A stretch of 64,000 nt of DNA from Mycobacterium branderi (GTDB lineage Bacteria > Actinomycetota > Actinomycetes > Mycobacteriales > Mycobacteriaceae): contig NZ_AP022606.1 of NCBI RefSeq assembly GCF_010728725.1, forward strand, positions 3,472,001 through 3,536,000. Direction: 5' to 3'. Shown piece after piece: positions 45,417 through 57,409 of the stretch (the stretch's first letter is position 1; the number at the start of each line of letters is the position of its first letter). Under the pieces are notes generated by a model. The model did not search any database and was not told where the DNA came from. It saw nothing but the letters and a program-made list of their open reading frames with translations. The translations under genes and the position numbers were made by a program.

Positions 45417-46859
45417 ATGCTCACCATCGACGGCGAGGCCCGACCCGGCGCGACCACCTACCCGGTGCGCAATCCGGCGCGCCCCGCCGAAGCCGTCGGA
45501 GACGCCCCGGCCGCCGACCGCGAGCAGCTCGACACCGCGGTGCGCGCGGCGCGGCGGGCGGCGCCCGGGTGGCGCGCCCTGGATGTCGCCGAGCGGGTCG
45601 CTGCAGTCACCGCGGCGGCGTCAAAGGCGGCCGAGCACCTCAGCGCCCGAGACGGTGCCCGGCTGTACACCCGCGAGCACGGCAAGGTGTTGCCGGAAGC
45701 CCGCTTCGAAATCGACACCGCCCCCGTGCTGGCGTCGCTGCTCGGCTCGATGGCCGAGACGGCGCTGGCGCCCGAGCACATCGACCCGCACCAGGCCTAC
45801 CCTCGGCTGCACCGCGAGCCGTATGGCGTTGCGGCGCTTGTTCTTCCATTCAATTGGCCGCTGGCTTTGGCGATCACCAAGCTGTCTTCGGCGCTGGTTG
45901 CCGGCAACACCGCCGTCGTCAAGGTGCCGCCGACCTGTCCGCTGGCCGCCCTGCAGCTCGGCGCGGCGTTCGCCGCGGCGCTGCCGCCGGGAGTGGTGAA
46001 CGTGCTCGCCGGCCCGGGCAGCGGCCTGGCCCAGGCGCTGGTCACCCACCCGGGCATTGACGTGATCTCGCTGACCGGCGGGGTGGCCACCGGGCGCGCG
46101 GTGATGGCAGCCGCTGCGTCGCGGCTCACTCCGGTGCTGCTCGAGCTCGGCGGCAACGACGCCGCGATCATCGGCCCGGATCTCGAAATCAGCGACGAGC
46201 TCGTCGAGCGCCTGGTGACCGCGACCTACACCACCGGTGGTCAGGTGTGCATGGCGATCAAGCGGCTGTACGCGCCGGCGGATCGGGTCGGCGAGCTGGC
46301 CGACGCGGTACTGGCACGCTGCCAAAAGGAGGTGGTCGGCGACGGCCTGGCCGAGGAGACCACGTTGGGCCCGCTGCACACCGCCGCCGGCCGCGACCGG
46401 GTACAGGCTCTGACGGACGACGCGCGCGTGCACGGCGCGACGGTCCGCACCGCCGGCCGCATCCGGGAGGCCGACGCCGACTCCGGCGGCTACTTTGTCT
46501 TGCCCACGGTCGTCACGGGTTTGGCGCCCGACGCGGCACTGGCCACCGAGGAGCAGTTCGGTCCGGTGCTGCCGATCTTCGGCTACCAGAACATCGACGA
46601 CGCGGTGGACGCAGCGAACGCCACCGAGTTCGGGCTCACCGCGTCGGTGTGGACCGGCGACGACGCGCTGGCCGACCGGGTCGCCACCCGGCTGGTCGCC
46701 GGCACGGTCAGCGTCAACTGCCACGGCATGGCCGCCCAGGACCCGCGGCTGCCGTTCGGCGGTGTCGGCCAGTCCGGTCTGGGCCGCGAGCTCGGGGTCG
46801 ACGGCATCCGGGCGTTCACCCAGCCGCGGGCCTTCGTGCGACAGCCGGCGCCGCGGTAA
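45417..46859 (+). CDS. Aldehyde dehydrogenase
   Basis: A 480-residue NAD(P)-dependent aldehyde dehydrogenase. LPFNWPLALAITKLSSALVAGNTAVVKVPP is the cofactor/active-site region, the general base lies in LLELGGND, and the nucleophile is the cysteine in TTGGQVCMAIKRLY. EEQFGPVLPIFGY and PFGGVGQSGLGRE complete the family pattern. AAGGAGG lies 7 nt before ATG 45417. Paired head to head with the alcohol dehydrogenase. Confidence 0.9.
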   Translation: MLTIDGEARPGATTYPVRNPARPAEAVGDAPAADREQLDTAVRAARRAAPGWRALDVAERVAAVTAAASKAAEHLSARDGARLYTREHGKVLPEARFEIDTAPVLASLLGSMAETALAPEHIDPHQAYPRLHREPYGVAALVLPFNWPLALAITKLSSALVAGNTAVVKVPPTCPLAALQLGAAFAAALPPGVVNVLAGPGSGLAQALVTHPGIDVISLTGGVATGRAVMAAAASRLTPVLLELGGNDAAIIGPDLEISDELVERLVTATYTTGGQVCMAIKRLYAPADRVGELADAVLARCQKEVVGDGLAEETTLGPLHTAAGRDRVQALTDDARVHGATVRTAGRIREADADSGGYFVLPTVVTGLAPDAALATEEQFGPVLPIFGYQNIDDAVDAANATEFGLTASVWTGDDALADRVATRLVAGTVSVNCHGMAAQDPRLPFGGVGQSGLGRELGVDGIRAFTQPRAFVRQPAPR

Positions 46860-46873
46860 CCGCCTGTGACCCC

Positions 46874-46894
46874 TATGAGTCATCTATACTCATA
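46874..46894 (+). promoter_or_regulatory. vapBC operator and leaderless promoter
   Basis: TATGAGT (46874-46880) and ACTCATA (46888-46894) are perfect 7-nt inverted repeats with a 7-nt spacer. The -10 hexamer TATACT (46885-46890) overlaps the spacer and right arm and ends 6 nt before ATG 46897. The antitoxin could thus block its own promoter. Another ATGAGT copy begins at the start codon. Confidence 0.65.
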
Positions 46895-46896
46895 TC

Positions 46897-47160
46897 ATGA
46901 GTAAGCGTCTGCAGGTTCTGCTCGATGCCGACGAGTGGGAAGAGCTGCAAAAGACCGCGCGTCGGCACCGAACGACTGTCTCCGATTGGGTTCGCCGCAC
47001 GTTGCGCGAAGCACAGCAGCGAGAGTCAAGCGGCGATCTCGACGCCAAGCTGCGTGCCGTACGTACCGCCATGCGTTATGAGTTCCCGGCGCCCGACATC
47101 GAGCAGATGCTCGAGGAGGCCGAGCGCGGATACCTGGAGCCGCCGGAAACCTCCGAGTGA
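46897..47160 (+). CDS. vapB: VapB-type ribbon-helix-helix antitoxin
   Basis: An 87-residue protein. A ribbon-helix-helix DNA-binding N-terminus ([36 protein letters not shown]) is followed by an acidic tail ([19 protein letters not shown]) that should wrap the toxin. The start codon probably doubles as transcription start. The last codon overlaps the toxin start (GTGA). It neutralises VapC and, with it, represses the operon. Confidence 0.85.
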   Translation: MSKRLQVLLDADEWEELQKTARRHRTTVSDWVRRTLREAQQRESSGDLDAKLRAVRTAMRYEFPAPDIEQMLEEAERGYLEPPETSE

Positions 47161-47552
47161 TTCTCGTCGACGCCAACATCCCCATGTACCTGGTGGGCGC
47201 TTCTCGTCCGCACAAGCTGGATGCGCAACGGCTCCTGCGATCCGCACTCTCCGCCGGCGAGCGGTTGGTTACCGACGCCGAGGTATTGCAGGAAATCTGC
47301 CATCGGTACGCGGCCATCAACCGGCGTGAGGCGATTCAGCCCGCCTTCGACGCGATCCTCGGGGTGGTCGATGATGTGCTGCCAATCGGCCAAACACACA
47401 TCGAGCACGCGAGGGATACCCTGTTGCGATATCGACACTTATCCGCGCGGGACGCGGTGCATATTGCCGTCATGGCACACCACAACATTGCCCAAATCAT
47501 GAGCTTCGACCGCGGCTTCGATGCTTACCCGGGGATCACCCGGCTGGCCTAA
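47157..47552 (+). CDS. vapC: VapC-type PIN-domain ribonuclease toxin
   Basis: A 131-residue PIN domain. Acidic metal ligands appear in order: Asp5 (MILVDAN), Glu in [13 protein letters not shown], Asp in [11 protein letters not shown] and Asp in SFDRGFD. VapC toxins cleave tRNA or rRNA to halt translation. GTG 47157 overlaps the antitoxin stop. The module stands alone between metabolic genes, as movable toxin-antitoxin units often do. Confidence 0.87.
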   Translation: MILVDANIPMYLVGASRPHKLDAQRLLRSALSAGERLVTDAEVLQEICHRYAAINRREAIQPAFDAILGVVDDVLPIGQTHIEHARDTLLRYRHLSARDAVHIAVMAHHNIAQIMSFDRGFDAYPGITRLA

Positions 47553-47612
47553 CTTCGCTGTCATTGCATAGATAGCATTGACAGCCGCAAAAACCCGTCG
47601 TTAGCTTCAGGT

Positions 47613-48809
47613 ATGGGGCTGCTGCCGGACCCGTCTCCGCGCGAGCGACGGCACGTGGTGATTTCGGTCGACGACCACGTCATCGAGCCCCCGGACATGT
47701 TCGACGGGCGATTGCCCACCGCGCTGGCCGATCGGGCGCCGCGGATCGTCGAGACCGACGGCGGACGCCAGGTGTGGCGCTACGAGGATTGCGACTACCC
47801 CAACATCGGGCTCAACGCGGTGGTCGGGCGGCCGCCGGAGGAATGGAGCATGGAGCCGGCCCGTTTCGACGAAATGCGCCCAGGCTGTTGGGATATCAAA
47901 GCGCGCATCGCCGACATGGACCTGGCCGGCATTTGGGCGTCGCTGAACTTCCCGTCGTTGATCGCAGGTTTCGCCGGCACCGTGTTCTGGAAGAGCAAAG
48001 ACCCCGAGCTGGGTCTCGCCGTGTTGCGGGCCTGGAACGACTGGCATCGAGAGGTGTGGGCCGGCAGCTTCCCGCAGCGCATCATCCCGCTGCAGTTGCC
48101 ATGGCTGGCCGACCCGCAACTGGCCGCCGACGAAATCCGCACCAATGCCGCCCGCGGCTTCAAAGCCGTCAGCTTCCCCGAGTTGCCCGCCCAATGCGGG
48201 CTGCCGAGCCTGCACACCGGAGTGTGGGATCCGTTCTTCGCCGCCTGCGAGGAGACCGACACCGTGGTGTGCCTGCACACCGGATCGGCGCAGTGGGCGC
48301 CAATTCCCGCGCCGGACACTCCTTTTGAAACCATCACCACGCTGTTTCCGGTCAACGCGTTGGTCGCGTGCGCCGACATGCTGTGGTCGGGGATCCCGGT
48401 GCGCTTCCCGAGGCTGAACATCACGCTGGCCGAGGGCGGGCTCGGCTGGGCGGCGATGCTCGGCGACCGTGCCGACTACGTGCTGGCCCACTCCGCGTCC
48501 GGGCAGGAGGGCGGCTCCTGGAGGAGCGACCTGCTGCCCAGCGAGGTGCTGCGGCGCAACTTCTGGTTCTGCTCGATCGACGACCCGCATGCGTTCGGCG
48601 CCCTGGACGCCGTCGGCGCCGACCGCATCCTGGTGGAAAGCGACTACCCGCACGCAGATTCGACGTGGCCCGACACCCAGGACGTGATCGCTCGCAACGT
48701 TGCCGGGTTGTCCGCCGACGACGCCGCCCGCATCACCCACCGCAACGCCGCGGGCCTCTTCCGCCACCCACTACCGGACGACGGCTGGCTGACATGCTCG
48801 ACCTGTTGA
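47613..48809 (+). CDS. Amidohydrolase-family (ACMSD-like) metal-dependent hydrolase
   Basis: A 398-residue TIM-barrel protein. VISVDDHVIEPPDMF carries the N-terminal metal-site pattern, CLHTGSAQW gives a further histidine, and VESDYPHADSTWP holds the conserved Asp/His pair near the C-terminus. Many mycobacterial relatives act in degradation pathways as hydrolases or decarboxylases; the substrate is not known. The end overlaps the deacylase gene by 16 nt, linking it to the deacylase and P450. Confidence 0.85.
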   Translation: MGLLPDPSPRERRHVVISVDDHVIEPPDMFDGRLPTALADRAPRIVETDGGRQVWRYEDCDYPNIGLNAVVGRPPEEWSMEPARFDEMRPGCWDIKARIADMDLAGIWASLNFPSLIAGFAGTVFWKSKDPELGLAVLRAWNDWHREVWAGSFPQRIIPLQLPWLADPQLAADEIRTNAARGFKAVSFPELPAQCGLPSLHTGVWDPFFAACEETDTVVCLHTGSAQWAPIPAPDTPFETITTLFPVNALVACADMLWSGIPVRFPRLNITLAEGGLGWAAMLGDRADYVLAHSASGQEGGSWRSDLLPSEVLRRNFWFCSIDDPHAFGALDAVGADRILVESDYPHADSTWPDTQDVIARNVAGLSADDAARITHRNAAGLFRHPLPDDGWLTCSTC

Positions 48810-50515
48810 TCCGCGACGCGGAAATCGTCGACGGCACAGGCACGCCCGCCCGGCACGGGAACGTCGGCGTCAAGGATGGGTGGATCGTCGCCGTGGGGGA
48901 GACCGACGAGCTGGCTGCGAAAACCATTGACGCGCAGGGGCAAGCACTGGCACCCGGCTTCGTCGACCTGCACACCCACTACGACGCGCAGCTGTTCTGG
49001 GATCCGACGGCGAGCCCGTCGCTGCAACACGGCGTTACCACGGTTTTCGGCGGCAACTGCGGATTCACGCTGGCGCCCGCCGCCGCCGAGCAGCACGACT
49101 ACCTCACCCGAATGCTGGCCCGTGTCGAGGGCATGCCGCTAGAGGCACTGCGGGCCGGCCTGGACTGGGAGTGGACGTCGTTCGGCGACTGGCTGAAACG
49201 GCTGGACGGCCACATCGCGGTGAATGCCGGTTTCCTCGTTGGTCATTCGGCATTGCGGCTGGCGGCGATGGGTGACGACGCGGTCGGTGGCACGGCGACG
49301 CCGCAACAGATCGACCGGATGGTCGCGCTGCTCAACGACGCGGTAACCGCTGGGGCGCTGGGGTTCTCGACGTCGCAGTCGCACACCCACAACGACGACT
49401 CCGGGCAGCCGGTGCCATCACGGGCGGCGTCGCGTCAGGAATTGCTGGCCCTGGCCGGTGGTCTCCGCTCCCACCCGGGCACCACGTTGGAGGCGATCAT
49501 CCCCGGTTGCCTGTCGGGATTCACCGACGACGACATCGGCTTGCTCACCGACATGTCGCGGGCCGCCGACCGGCCGCTGAACTGGAATGTGCTCGGGGTG
49601 TCGGCGGCCAATCCGGCCGGGTACCAGGGCCAGCTGCGCGCCTCGGAAGTCGCCGCCGAAAACGGCGGGCGGGTCGTCGCGCTCACGTTGCCCCACACGA
49701 TGAGAATCCGACTGTCGTTTCACACCGGCTTCGTGCTCGACGGGCTGCCCGGGTGGCGCGAGGTTATGCACCTGCCGGTGCCCGAGCGGCTCACGGCGCT
49801 CCGCGATCCCGAGGTGCGCAGACGCCTCAACGAAGGCGCCCAGTCCGAGGCCGCGGGCATTCTGCGTGGGCTGTCGCACTGGGAGCAGCTGATCATCGTC
49901 GAAACATTCGCGCCCGAAAATGCCGACGCCGCAGGGCATTCCGTAGGAGAAGTCGTCGCCGCGCGGGGCTCAGAGCCGTTCGACACGCTGTGCGACATCG
50001 TGGTCGCCGACGAGCTGCGCACCGGGCTGACGCCGCCGTCGAGCGGTGACGACGCCGCCGACTGGCGGGTACGTGCCGAGGTGTGGCGGCACCGCGACGC
50101 GGTCATCGGCGGCTCCGACGCCGGGGCACACCTGGACATGATGTGCGGCGCCATTTATACGACATCGCTGCTCGGGCACGGGGTTCGGGAGCATCAGGTG
50201 GTGACGCTCGAGGAGGCGGTGCGGCTGATCACCGACGTTCCGGCCCGGCTCTACGGACTGGCCGGCCGCGGCCGGATCGCGCCCGGCTGGCACGCCGACC
50301 TGGTGCTGTTCGACCCGGCCACTGTTGGCCACGGGCCTGAGCGCACCCGTTACGACCTGCCCGCCGGTGCGCCCCGGTTGGTCGCCGATGCTCGTGGGAT
50401 CAGCTCGGTGCTGGTCGGCGGGGTCGAGGTGTGCCACGACGGCGTGGCCACCGGAGCGATGCCCGGGACCGTGCTGCGGTCCGGGCGCGACACCGAGACG
50501 GTGAGGGCGGCATGA
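48794..50515 (+). CDS. N-acyl-D-amino-acid deacylase-like amidohydrolase
   Basis: A 573-residue amidohydrolase. The N-terminal composite domain has LLIRDAEIVDGTGTPARHGNVGV, the metal motif is DLHTHYDAQLFWDP, and NCGFTLAP carries the conserved cysteine of D-aminoacylases. GGSDAGAHLDMM supplies the late Asp, and GRIAPGWHADLVLFD closes the small domain. It probably hydrolyses an amide or cyclic imide; substrate unknown. ATG 48794 lies within the preceding gene. Its stop overlaps the P450 start (ATGA). Confidence 0.87.
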   Translation: MLDLLIRDAEIVDGTGTPARHGNVGVKDGWIVAVGETDELAAKTIDAQGQALAPGFVDLHTHYDAQLFWDPTASPSLQHGVTTVFGGNCGFTLAPAAAEQHDYLTRMLARVEGMPLEALRAGLDWEWTSFGDWLKRLDGHIAVNAGFLVGHSALRLAAMGDDAVGGTATPQQIDRMVALLNDAVTAGALGFSTSQSHTHNDDSGQPVPSRAASRQELLALAGGLRSHPGTTLEAIIPGCLSGFTDDDIGLLTDMSRAADRPLNWNVLGVSAANPAGYQGQLRASEVAAENGGRVVALTLPHTMRIRLSFHTGFVLDGLPGWREVMHLPVPERLTALRDPEVRRRLNEGAQSEAAGILRGLSHWEQLIIVETFAPENADAAGHSVGEVVAARGSEPFDTLCDIVVADELRTGLTPPSSGDDAADWRVRAEVWRHRDAVIGGSDAGAHLDMMCGAIYTTSLLGHGVREHQVVTLEEAVRLITDVPARLYGLAGRGRIAPGWHADLVLFDPATVGHGPERTRYDLPAGAPRLVADARGISSVLVGGVEVCHDGVATGAMPGTVLRSGRDTETVRAA

Positions 50516-51720
50516 CCGTCGACGAGTTCGACCCCGCCGAGCTGCAGGGCAGCCTGCTCATGCAGGTCGAAAACGTGCACGAGCGGCTCCGCGAGGCGCG
50601 TGCCAAGCACCGGGTCATGGTCGGCAACCCGTTCAGCGAAACATCAAGCCAGACACTGGGTTCCGCGGGCATGACGGTATTGGGTTACGACGAGTGCCAG
50701 ACGGTGCTGACCCATCCCGACACGTTCTCGTCGGCGATCTACGAGCAGATCATGGGCCCGGTCATGGGCCGCACCCTGCTCGAACTCGAAGGCGCCGAAC
50801 ACCGGGCCAGCCGCGCGCTGGTGTCCCCGTCGTTCCGGTCGGCGCTGCTGGAGCGGTGGCGCAGCGAGCTGGTGGAAGTCGTGGTGCACGAGCTGATCGA
50901 CCGGTTCGCACCGCGGGGCCGTGCCGAGCTGGCTCGGGAGTTCACGTTTGCCTTCCCGGTGCAGGTGATCGCCCGCATGATGGGTCTGCCGCGCGAGGAT
51001 TACCTGCGCTTCCAGCGGCTGTCGATCGAACTGCTCAACGTGGTCTACGACTGGGAGTGCGGGATTGCCGCATCGGCCGAACTGAAGGCGTATTTCGGGG
51101 AAATCCTTGCCGCGCGGCGCCGTGACCCGCAGGACGACCTGATCAGCACGCTGGCCGAATCCGAGATCGACGGCGCCCGCCTGACCGACGACGAGATCTT
51201 CGCGTTCCTGCTGCTGATCCTGCCGGCCGGCGTCGAGACCACCTACCGCGCCTCCGGCAACCTGCTGGTCGGCCTGCTCACGGAGCCCCTGCTGTGGGAG
51301 GCGGTGCGCGCCGACCGCGGCCTGGTTCACGGCGCCATCGAGGAGGCGCTGCGCTGGGAGCCGCCGATCACCACGGTGATGCGCAGGGCGGCACACGATT
51401 GCGAACTGGGCGGGGTCGCGATTCCGGCCGGCACCAACGTCAGCGTCAGCGTCGCGGCCGCCAACCGGGATCCGGCGCGCTACCCCGATCCCGATCGGTT
51501 CGACCCCACCCGAAAAGGCATCGCGCACTTGACGTTTGGCGGTGGCCCGCATCTGTGTCTGGGCATGCACCTGGCGCGGATGGAGTCCACGGTCGCGATC
51601 AACGCGCTGCTCGACCGGCTGCCGGATCTGCGACTGGATCCCAGCGAACCCCCGCCGCACGTGGTGGGGGTGGCGTTCCGCTCGCCGGCGGCGCTGCCGG
51701 TGCAGTTCAGTCCGAGCTAG
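50512..51720 (+). CDS. Cytochrome P450
   Basis: A 402-residue bacterial-type P450. The I-helix oxygen motif is LPAGVETTYR, the ExxR motif lies in EEALRW, and the heme loop FGGGPHLCLGMHLARME carries the heme-ligating Cys349. Soluble, needing ferredoxin partners not found nearby. ATG 50512 overlaps the deacylase stop (ATGA), so the oxidation and the amide hydrolysis probably serve one pathway. Convergent with the 66-residue gene; the stops share CTAG. Confidence 0.92.
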   Translation: MTVDEFDPAELQGSLLMQVENVHERLREARAKHRVMVGNPFSETSSQTLGSAGMTVLGYDECQTVLTHPDTFSSAIYEQIMGPVMGRTLLELEGAEHRASRALVSPSFRSALLERWRSELVEVVVHELIDRFAPRGRAELAREFTFAFPVQVIARMMGLPREDYLRFQRLSIELLNVVYDWECGIAASAELKAYFGEILAARRRDPQDDLISTLAESEIDGARLTDDEIFAFLLLILPAGVETTYRASGNLLVGLLTEPLLWEAVRADRGLVHGAIEEALRWEPPITTVMRRAAHDCELGGVAIPAGTNVSVSVAAANRDPARYPDPDRFDPTRKGIAHLTFGGGPHLCLGMHLARMESTVAINALLDRLPDLRLDPSEPPPHVVGVAFRSPAALPVQFSPS

Positions 51721-51917
51721 GCTGACGCCTTCTTGAGCCCCGCGCCCTTGACGCGGTGCGTGACCGAAGCCCACGCCGACGGCGAGAAGTGGGTGGTGAC
51801 TTCCTCGAAGCCGTCCACCCGAGAAACGGTGAGCACACCGGTGTCATGGTTGATCGAGAGCTGGTCGCCGTCGTTGGCATGCACTTCTTCACCGTCGAGA
51901 AGCCGGATTATGAACAC
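51717..51917 (-). CDS. Small conserved-looking hypothetical protein
   Basis: A 66-residue protein with strand-rich pattern (MFIIRLLDGEEVHANDGDQLSINHDTGVLTVSRVDG) and a basic C-terminus. AGAGGGG precedes GTG 51917. Composition and ribosome site support coding. No function recognised. Confidence 0.65.
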   Translation of the reverse strand: MFIIRLLDGEEVHANDGDQLSINHDTGVLTVSRVDGFEEVTTHFSPSAWASVTHRVKGAGLKKASA

Positions 51918-52241
51918 GGCGGTTGCCCCTCTCTTCGTGATTGGCGTCGGTTGTGGATCTGGCCAGTGGTTGGGCTGCCCGTGATGCTATGAATGGCCTC
52001 CTTCTGGACGCGATCCACCGCGGGACTGGGGACTGAACGTTGCGCAAACGTTCGGTGACCAACCAATCACAGTGACGGTCGACCCGCGTACGTCGCGTCG
52101 CGCGCCTAGACAACGCATCGAGGCTCAAGGGCGTGCTCAGCGCCGGTCTAGCAGCGCCGACGGCACTTAAAGTCATCGCTACTCAAAGTGCCGCGCGCCC
52201 GTGGCCGGGGGCGATGTCGAACCGGAGCTGCCCACCGGTGG
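51918..52241. other. 324-bp intergenic region upstream of mbtI
   Basis: No gene supported. The left side holds the promoter of the 66-residue gene; the right side leads into the mbtI iron box. I saw no other repeat or hairpin of note. Confidence 0.5.
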
Positions 52242-54824
<2,583 letters not shown>

Positions 54825-55004
54825 CAGGTTTCTCTCCCTTCCCTTATCAGGGGGCGGCGGCGGGCGCATTCCCGCCGCGTGGCGCTAAGAGCATAAACAG
54901 GCCAAGCTGGGGATTAGCTTGGGGCTGCGCTTCATGAGAATGAACCTCTTGTCAACGTCGGATGACCGATTGCTCACCAGCAGGCCAACGCTGGGCGAAC
55001 AGAC

Positions 55005-55916
55005 TCAGTCTGCGGGGGCCGATGACCGCTCCATGTAGTCGGCGAGGATGCTGCTGACCAGCGATTCGATCGTCGATTCGATCGACGACGCGAGGGTTGC
55101 GGTGACCGACGCGACGGCCTGGGTGCGGAACCGCACCAACATGGTGATCAATTCGGCGATTTCGGTGTCGGCGGGCAGAGCCTCGCCCGGTTTGACGCGG
55201 TCGGCGACGTGTTCGGCACCCGCCTGCACCAGCAATTCGCTGATCTGGTCGACCAGCGGCACGATTTGCTCGTGCAGATCGATCAGCTTGTCCATGCTCA
55301 CGCCGTAACCGCGGATCTCGTTGAACGCCTCGATCAATTTCGGCCGGACGATTGTGGCCTGCTCGCCGTCGACCCGAATCACACCCAGCCTCACCAGCCG
55401 GTCGAATGCCGCCGCATCGTTGATACGCCGCTGCGCGTCGGAAAGCGGTATGGTTTCCGGTTTTTCGGTGGTCCAGGTCCCGACGATCGCGGTCTCCAGG
55501 CCCAGCACGTCGCCGAGATTCTTGCCTTCCTCCCAGGCGCTGAGCATTTCCCGCACGTGCGCGATGTTGTATCCCCGGTCGAGCATCGAGGTGATCAGCC
55601 GCAGCCGGGTCAGGTGGGTGTCGTTGAACAGCGCGATCCGGCCCACGCGCAGCGGCGGCGGCAGCAGCCCGCGATCGCGGTAGACCCGAATGTTGCGGGT
55701 GGTGGTCCCGGCCAGCCGGGCCAGGTCGTCGATCCGGTATTCCCCGGAGACCGGGGATCCGTGCGGGTGACGTACCGCCGCGTCGAACAGTTGGGACACC
55801 GCGGTTTCGATGACTTCCCGGGATTGACGCCGAACACGTTTCGGCGCGCGCCGCAGGTTGGCCAGCACACCCGCGATGGTGCCGGTCTCCGCTCGTGGCT
55901 GCCGGTCGGGAGCCAT
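55005..55916 (-). CDS. MerR-family transcriptional regulator
   Basis: A 303-residue regulator. The MerR winged helix (EYRIDDLARLAGTTTRNIRVYRDRGLLPPPLRVGRIALFNDTHLTRLRLI, about residues 64-115) lies unusually far from the N-terminus, after a basic segment (RRAPKRVRRQSREVIETAV). The C-terminal 150 residues are helical and could bind an effector. ATG 55916 shares one base with the monooxygenase stop (TGATG), so regulator and enzymes are one operon, and it probably controls this oxidative cluster. Confidence 0.85.
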   Translation of the reverse strand: MAPDRQPRAETGTIAGVLANLRRAPKRVRRQSREVIETAVSQLFDAAVRHPHGSPVSGEYRIDDLARLAGTTTRNIRVYRDRGLLPPPLRVGRIALFNDTHLTRLRLITSMLDRGYNIAHVREMLSAWEEGKNLGDVLGLETAIVGTWTTEKPETIPLSDAQRRINDAAAFDRLVRLGVIRVDGEQATIVRPKLIEAFNEIRGYGVSMDKLIDLHEQIVPLVDQISELLVQAGAEHVADRVKPGEALPADTEIAELITMLVRFRTQAVASVTATLASSIESTIESLVSSILADYMERSSAPAD

Positions 55917-57406
55917 CAGGCCGACGAACTGACCCGAACGTCGGCGGGCCGTGCCGCCGCCTGGTAGTCGGCAAACCGGAAATCCCGCATCTGTCGAAGA
56001 TACTGGGTGGCGAATCCCGGGTACATCGACGCGTTGAAACCATCCTTGGTGAGATACCAACTGCGGCACCCGGACATCCACGTCGTCTTGGTCAGCCGCT
56101 TCTGGATGCGTTGGTTGTATCGGCGTTGGACGTCGGCGCGCACGTCGAGGTAGCGCAGGTCGCCCTCGAGGATGGTGGTGATGCCGCGCACCGCGTAGTC
56201 GAGCTGGCCCTCGATGTAGACCAGCAGCGAATTGTGGCCGGGCCCGGAGTTGGGGCCGGTCATGAAAAACAGGTTCGGGTAGCCGTGGGCGTTGATGCTC
56301 TTGTAAGCCTGTGCGCCGCTGGCCCATTCGACGGCCAGCGACCGGCCGCCGAGCCCGGTGACGGGGAACGGCGGACCGGTCAGATGCACGTCGTAGCCGG
56401 TGGCGAACACGATGCAGTCCAAGTGATGCTCGACGCCGTCGCTGGTGCGGATCCCGGCCGGGCTCAGCGTCGCAATCGGCCAGTCGATGAGTTTGCAGTT
56501 CTCGCGTTGCAGTGCAGGGTAGTAATCGCTGGAGACCAGCATGCGTTTGCAGCCCGGCGCGAAGTCGGGCGTCAGCTGCCGGCGCAGCCACGGGTCTTTG
56601 ACCGCCAGCCGCAGATGGGCCTTGCCGAGGCGCGCCACCAGGGAGGTCAGCGGGGTCTTCCACACCAGCGCGGTGGCGCTGGCCTCATGACCCCAGAACA
56701 ACGCCTGCCGGGCAAGCTCTTGGGCTGCAGGCGCTTTCGCGAACAAAGTCTGCAGGGCTGGTGGTGTGGCGACGTCGAGGCGCGGCAGCACCCAGCCCGG
56801 TGTGCGCTGGAACACCTTGACGAACTCGGCTTGCTTGACCAGTTCGGGAATGATCTGGATGGCGCTGGCACCGGTGCCGACGACGGCGACCCGCTTACCG
56901 GCGAAGTCGTAGTCGTGGTCCCACCGCGCACTGTGGATTTTGTGCCCACGGTACGTATCGAGGCCCCGGATGTCGGGGAAGCTGGAGTCCGGCAGTGGGC
57001 CCGACGCCAGAATCACCGTGCGCGCACGAAACCTCTTGCGCCCGTCCGTGGTTGCCGTCCAGACCCCGGCGCCTTCGTCGAACGACAACCCGTTGACTTC
57101 CTGGCCGAACCGGATGCGACGGCGGAGGTCGAACCGGGTGGCCATGTCTTCGATGTGACGGCGGATCTCTTCGGCGGGGGAGTAGGTACGCGACCAGTTC
57201 GGGTTCTTGACGAACGAGAACGAGTACAGCAGCGACGGGATGTCGCAGCTGGCGCCGGGATAGGTGGTGTCTCGCCAGGTTCCGCCTACTTGGTCGCTGC
57301 GCTCGAGGATGACGAAGTCGTTGACGCCTGCCTCGGCCAACTTGATCGCGGCGCCCAGGCCGGTGAAGCCGGCGCCGACGATCAGCGTTGCGTAAGTCTG
57401 GGCCAT
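55916..57406 (-). CDS. Flavin-containing Baeyer-Villiger-type monooxygenase (MymA-like)
   Basis: A 496-residue FAD/NADPH enzyme. The FAD site is VGAGFTGLGAA (residues about 10-20), the BVMO fingerprint is YRGHKIHSARWDH (about 153-165), the NADPH site is VVGTGASAIQ, and FATGYD lies late in the sequence. It would insert oxygen into ketones or oxidise sulfur groups. The closest remembered layout is the mymA operon of M. tuberculosis, in which a monooxygenase stands with an SDR and a lipase. Here an SDR and a diiron protein are upstream, and MbtJ follows the same strand. Starts ATG 57406, 3 bp after the diiron gene. Confidence 0.88.
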   Translation of the reverse strand: MAQTYATLIVGAGFTGLGAAIKLAEAGVNDFVILERSDQVGGTWRDTTYPGASCDIPSLLYSFSFVKNPNWSRTYSPAEEIRRHIEDMATRFDLRRRIRFGQEVNGLSFDEGAGVWTATTDGRKRFRARTVILASGPLPDSSFPDIRGLDTYRGHKIHSARWDHDYDFAGKRVAVVGTGASAIQIIPELVKQAEFVKVFQRTPGWVLPRLDVATPPALQTLFAKAPAAQELARQALFWGHEASATALVWKTPLTSLVARLGKAHLRLAVKDPWLRRQLTPDFAPGCKRMLVSSDYYPALQRENCKLIDWPIATLSPAGIRTSDGVEHHLDCIVFATGYDVHLTGPPFPVTGLGGRSLAVEWASGAQAYKSINAHGYPNLFFMTGPNSGPGHNSLLVYIEGQLDYAVRGITTILEGDLRYLDVRADVQRRYNQRIQKRLTKTTWMSGCRSWYLTKDGFNASMYPGFATQYLRQMRDFRFADYQAAARPADVRVSSSA

Positions 57407-57409
57407 CGG

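Noticed and set aside
48368..48793. Extension of the deacylase frame 142 codons upstream
   Set aside because: It overlaps the amidohydrolase in another frame; the deacylase fold starts at MLDLLIRDAEIVDG.
56044..56663. Long upstream extension of the MerR gene frame
   Set aside because: It is antisense-frame reading of the monooxygenase gene; ATG 55916 at the TGATG overlap is the natural start.
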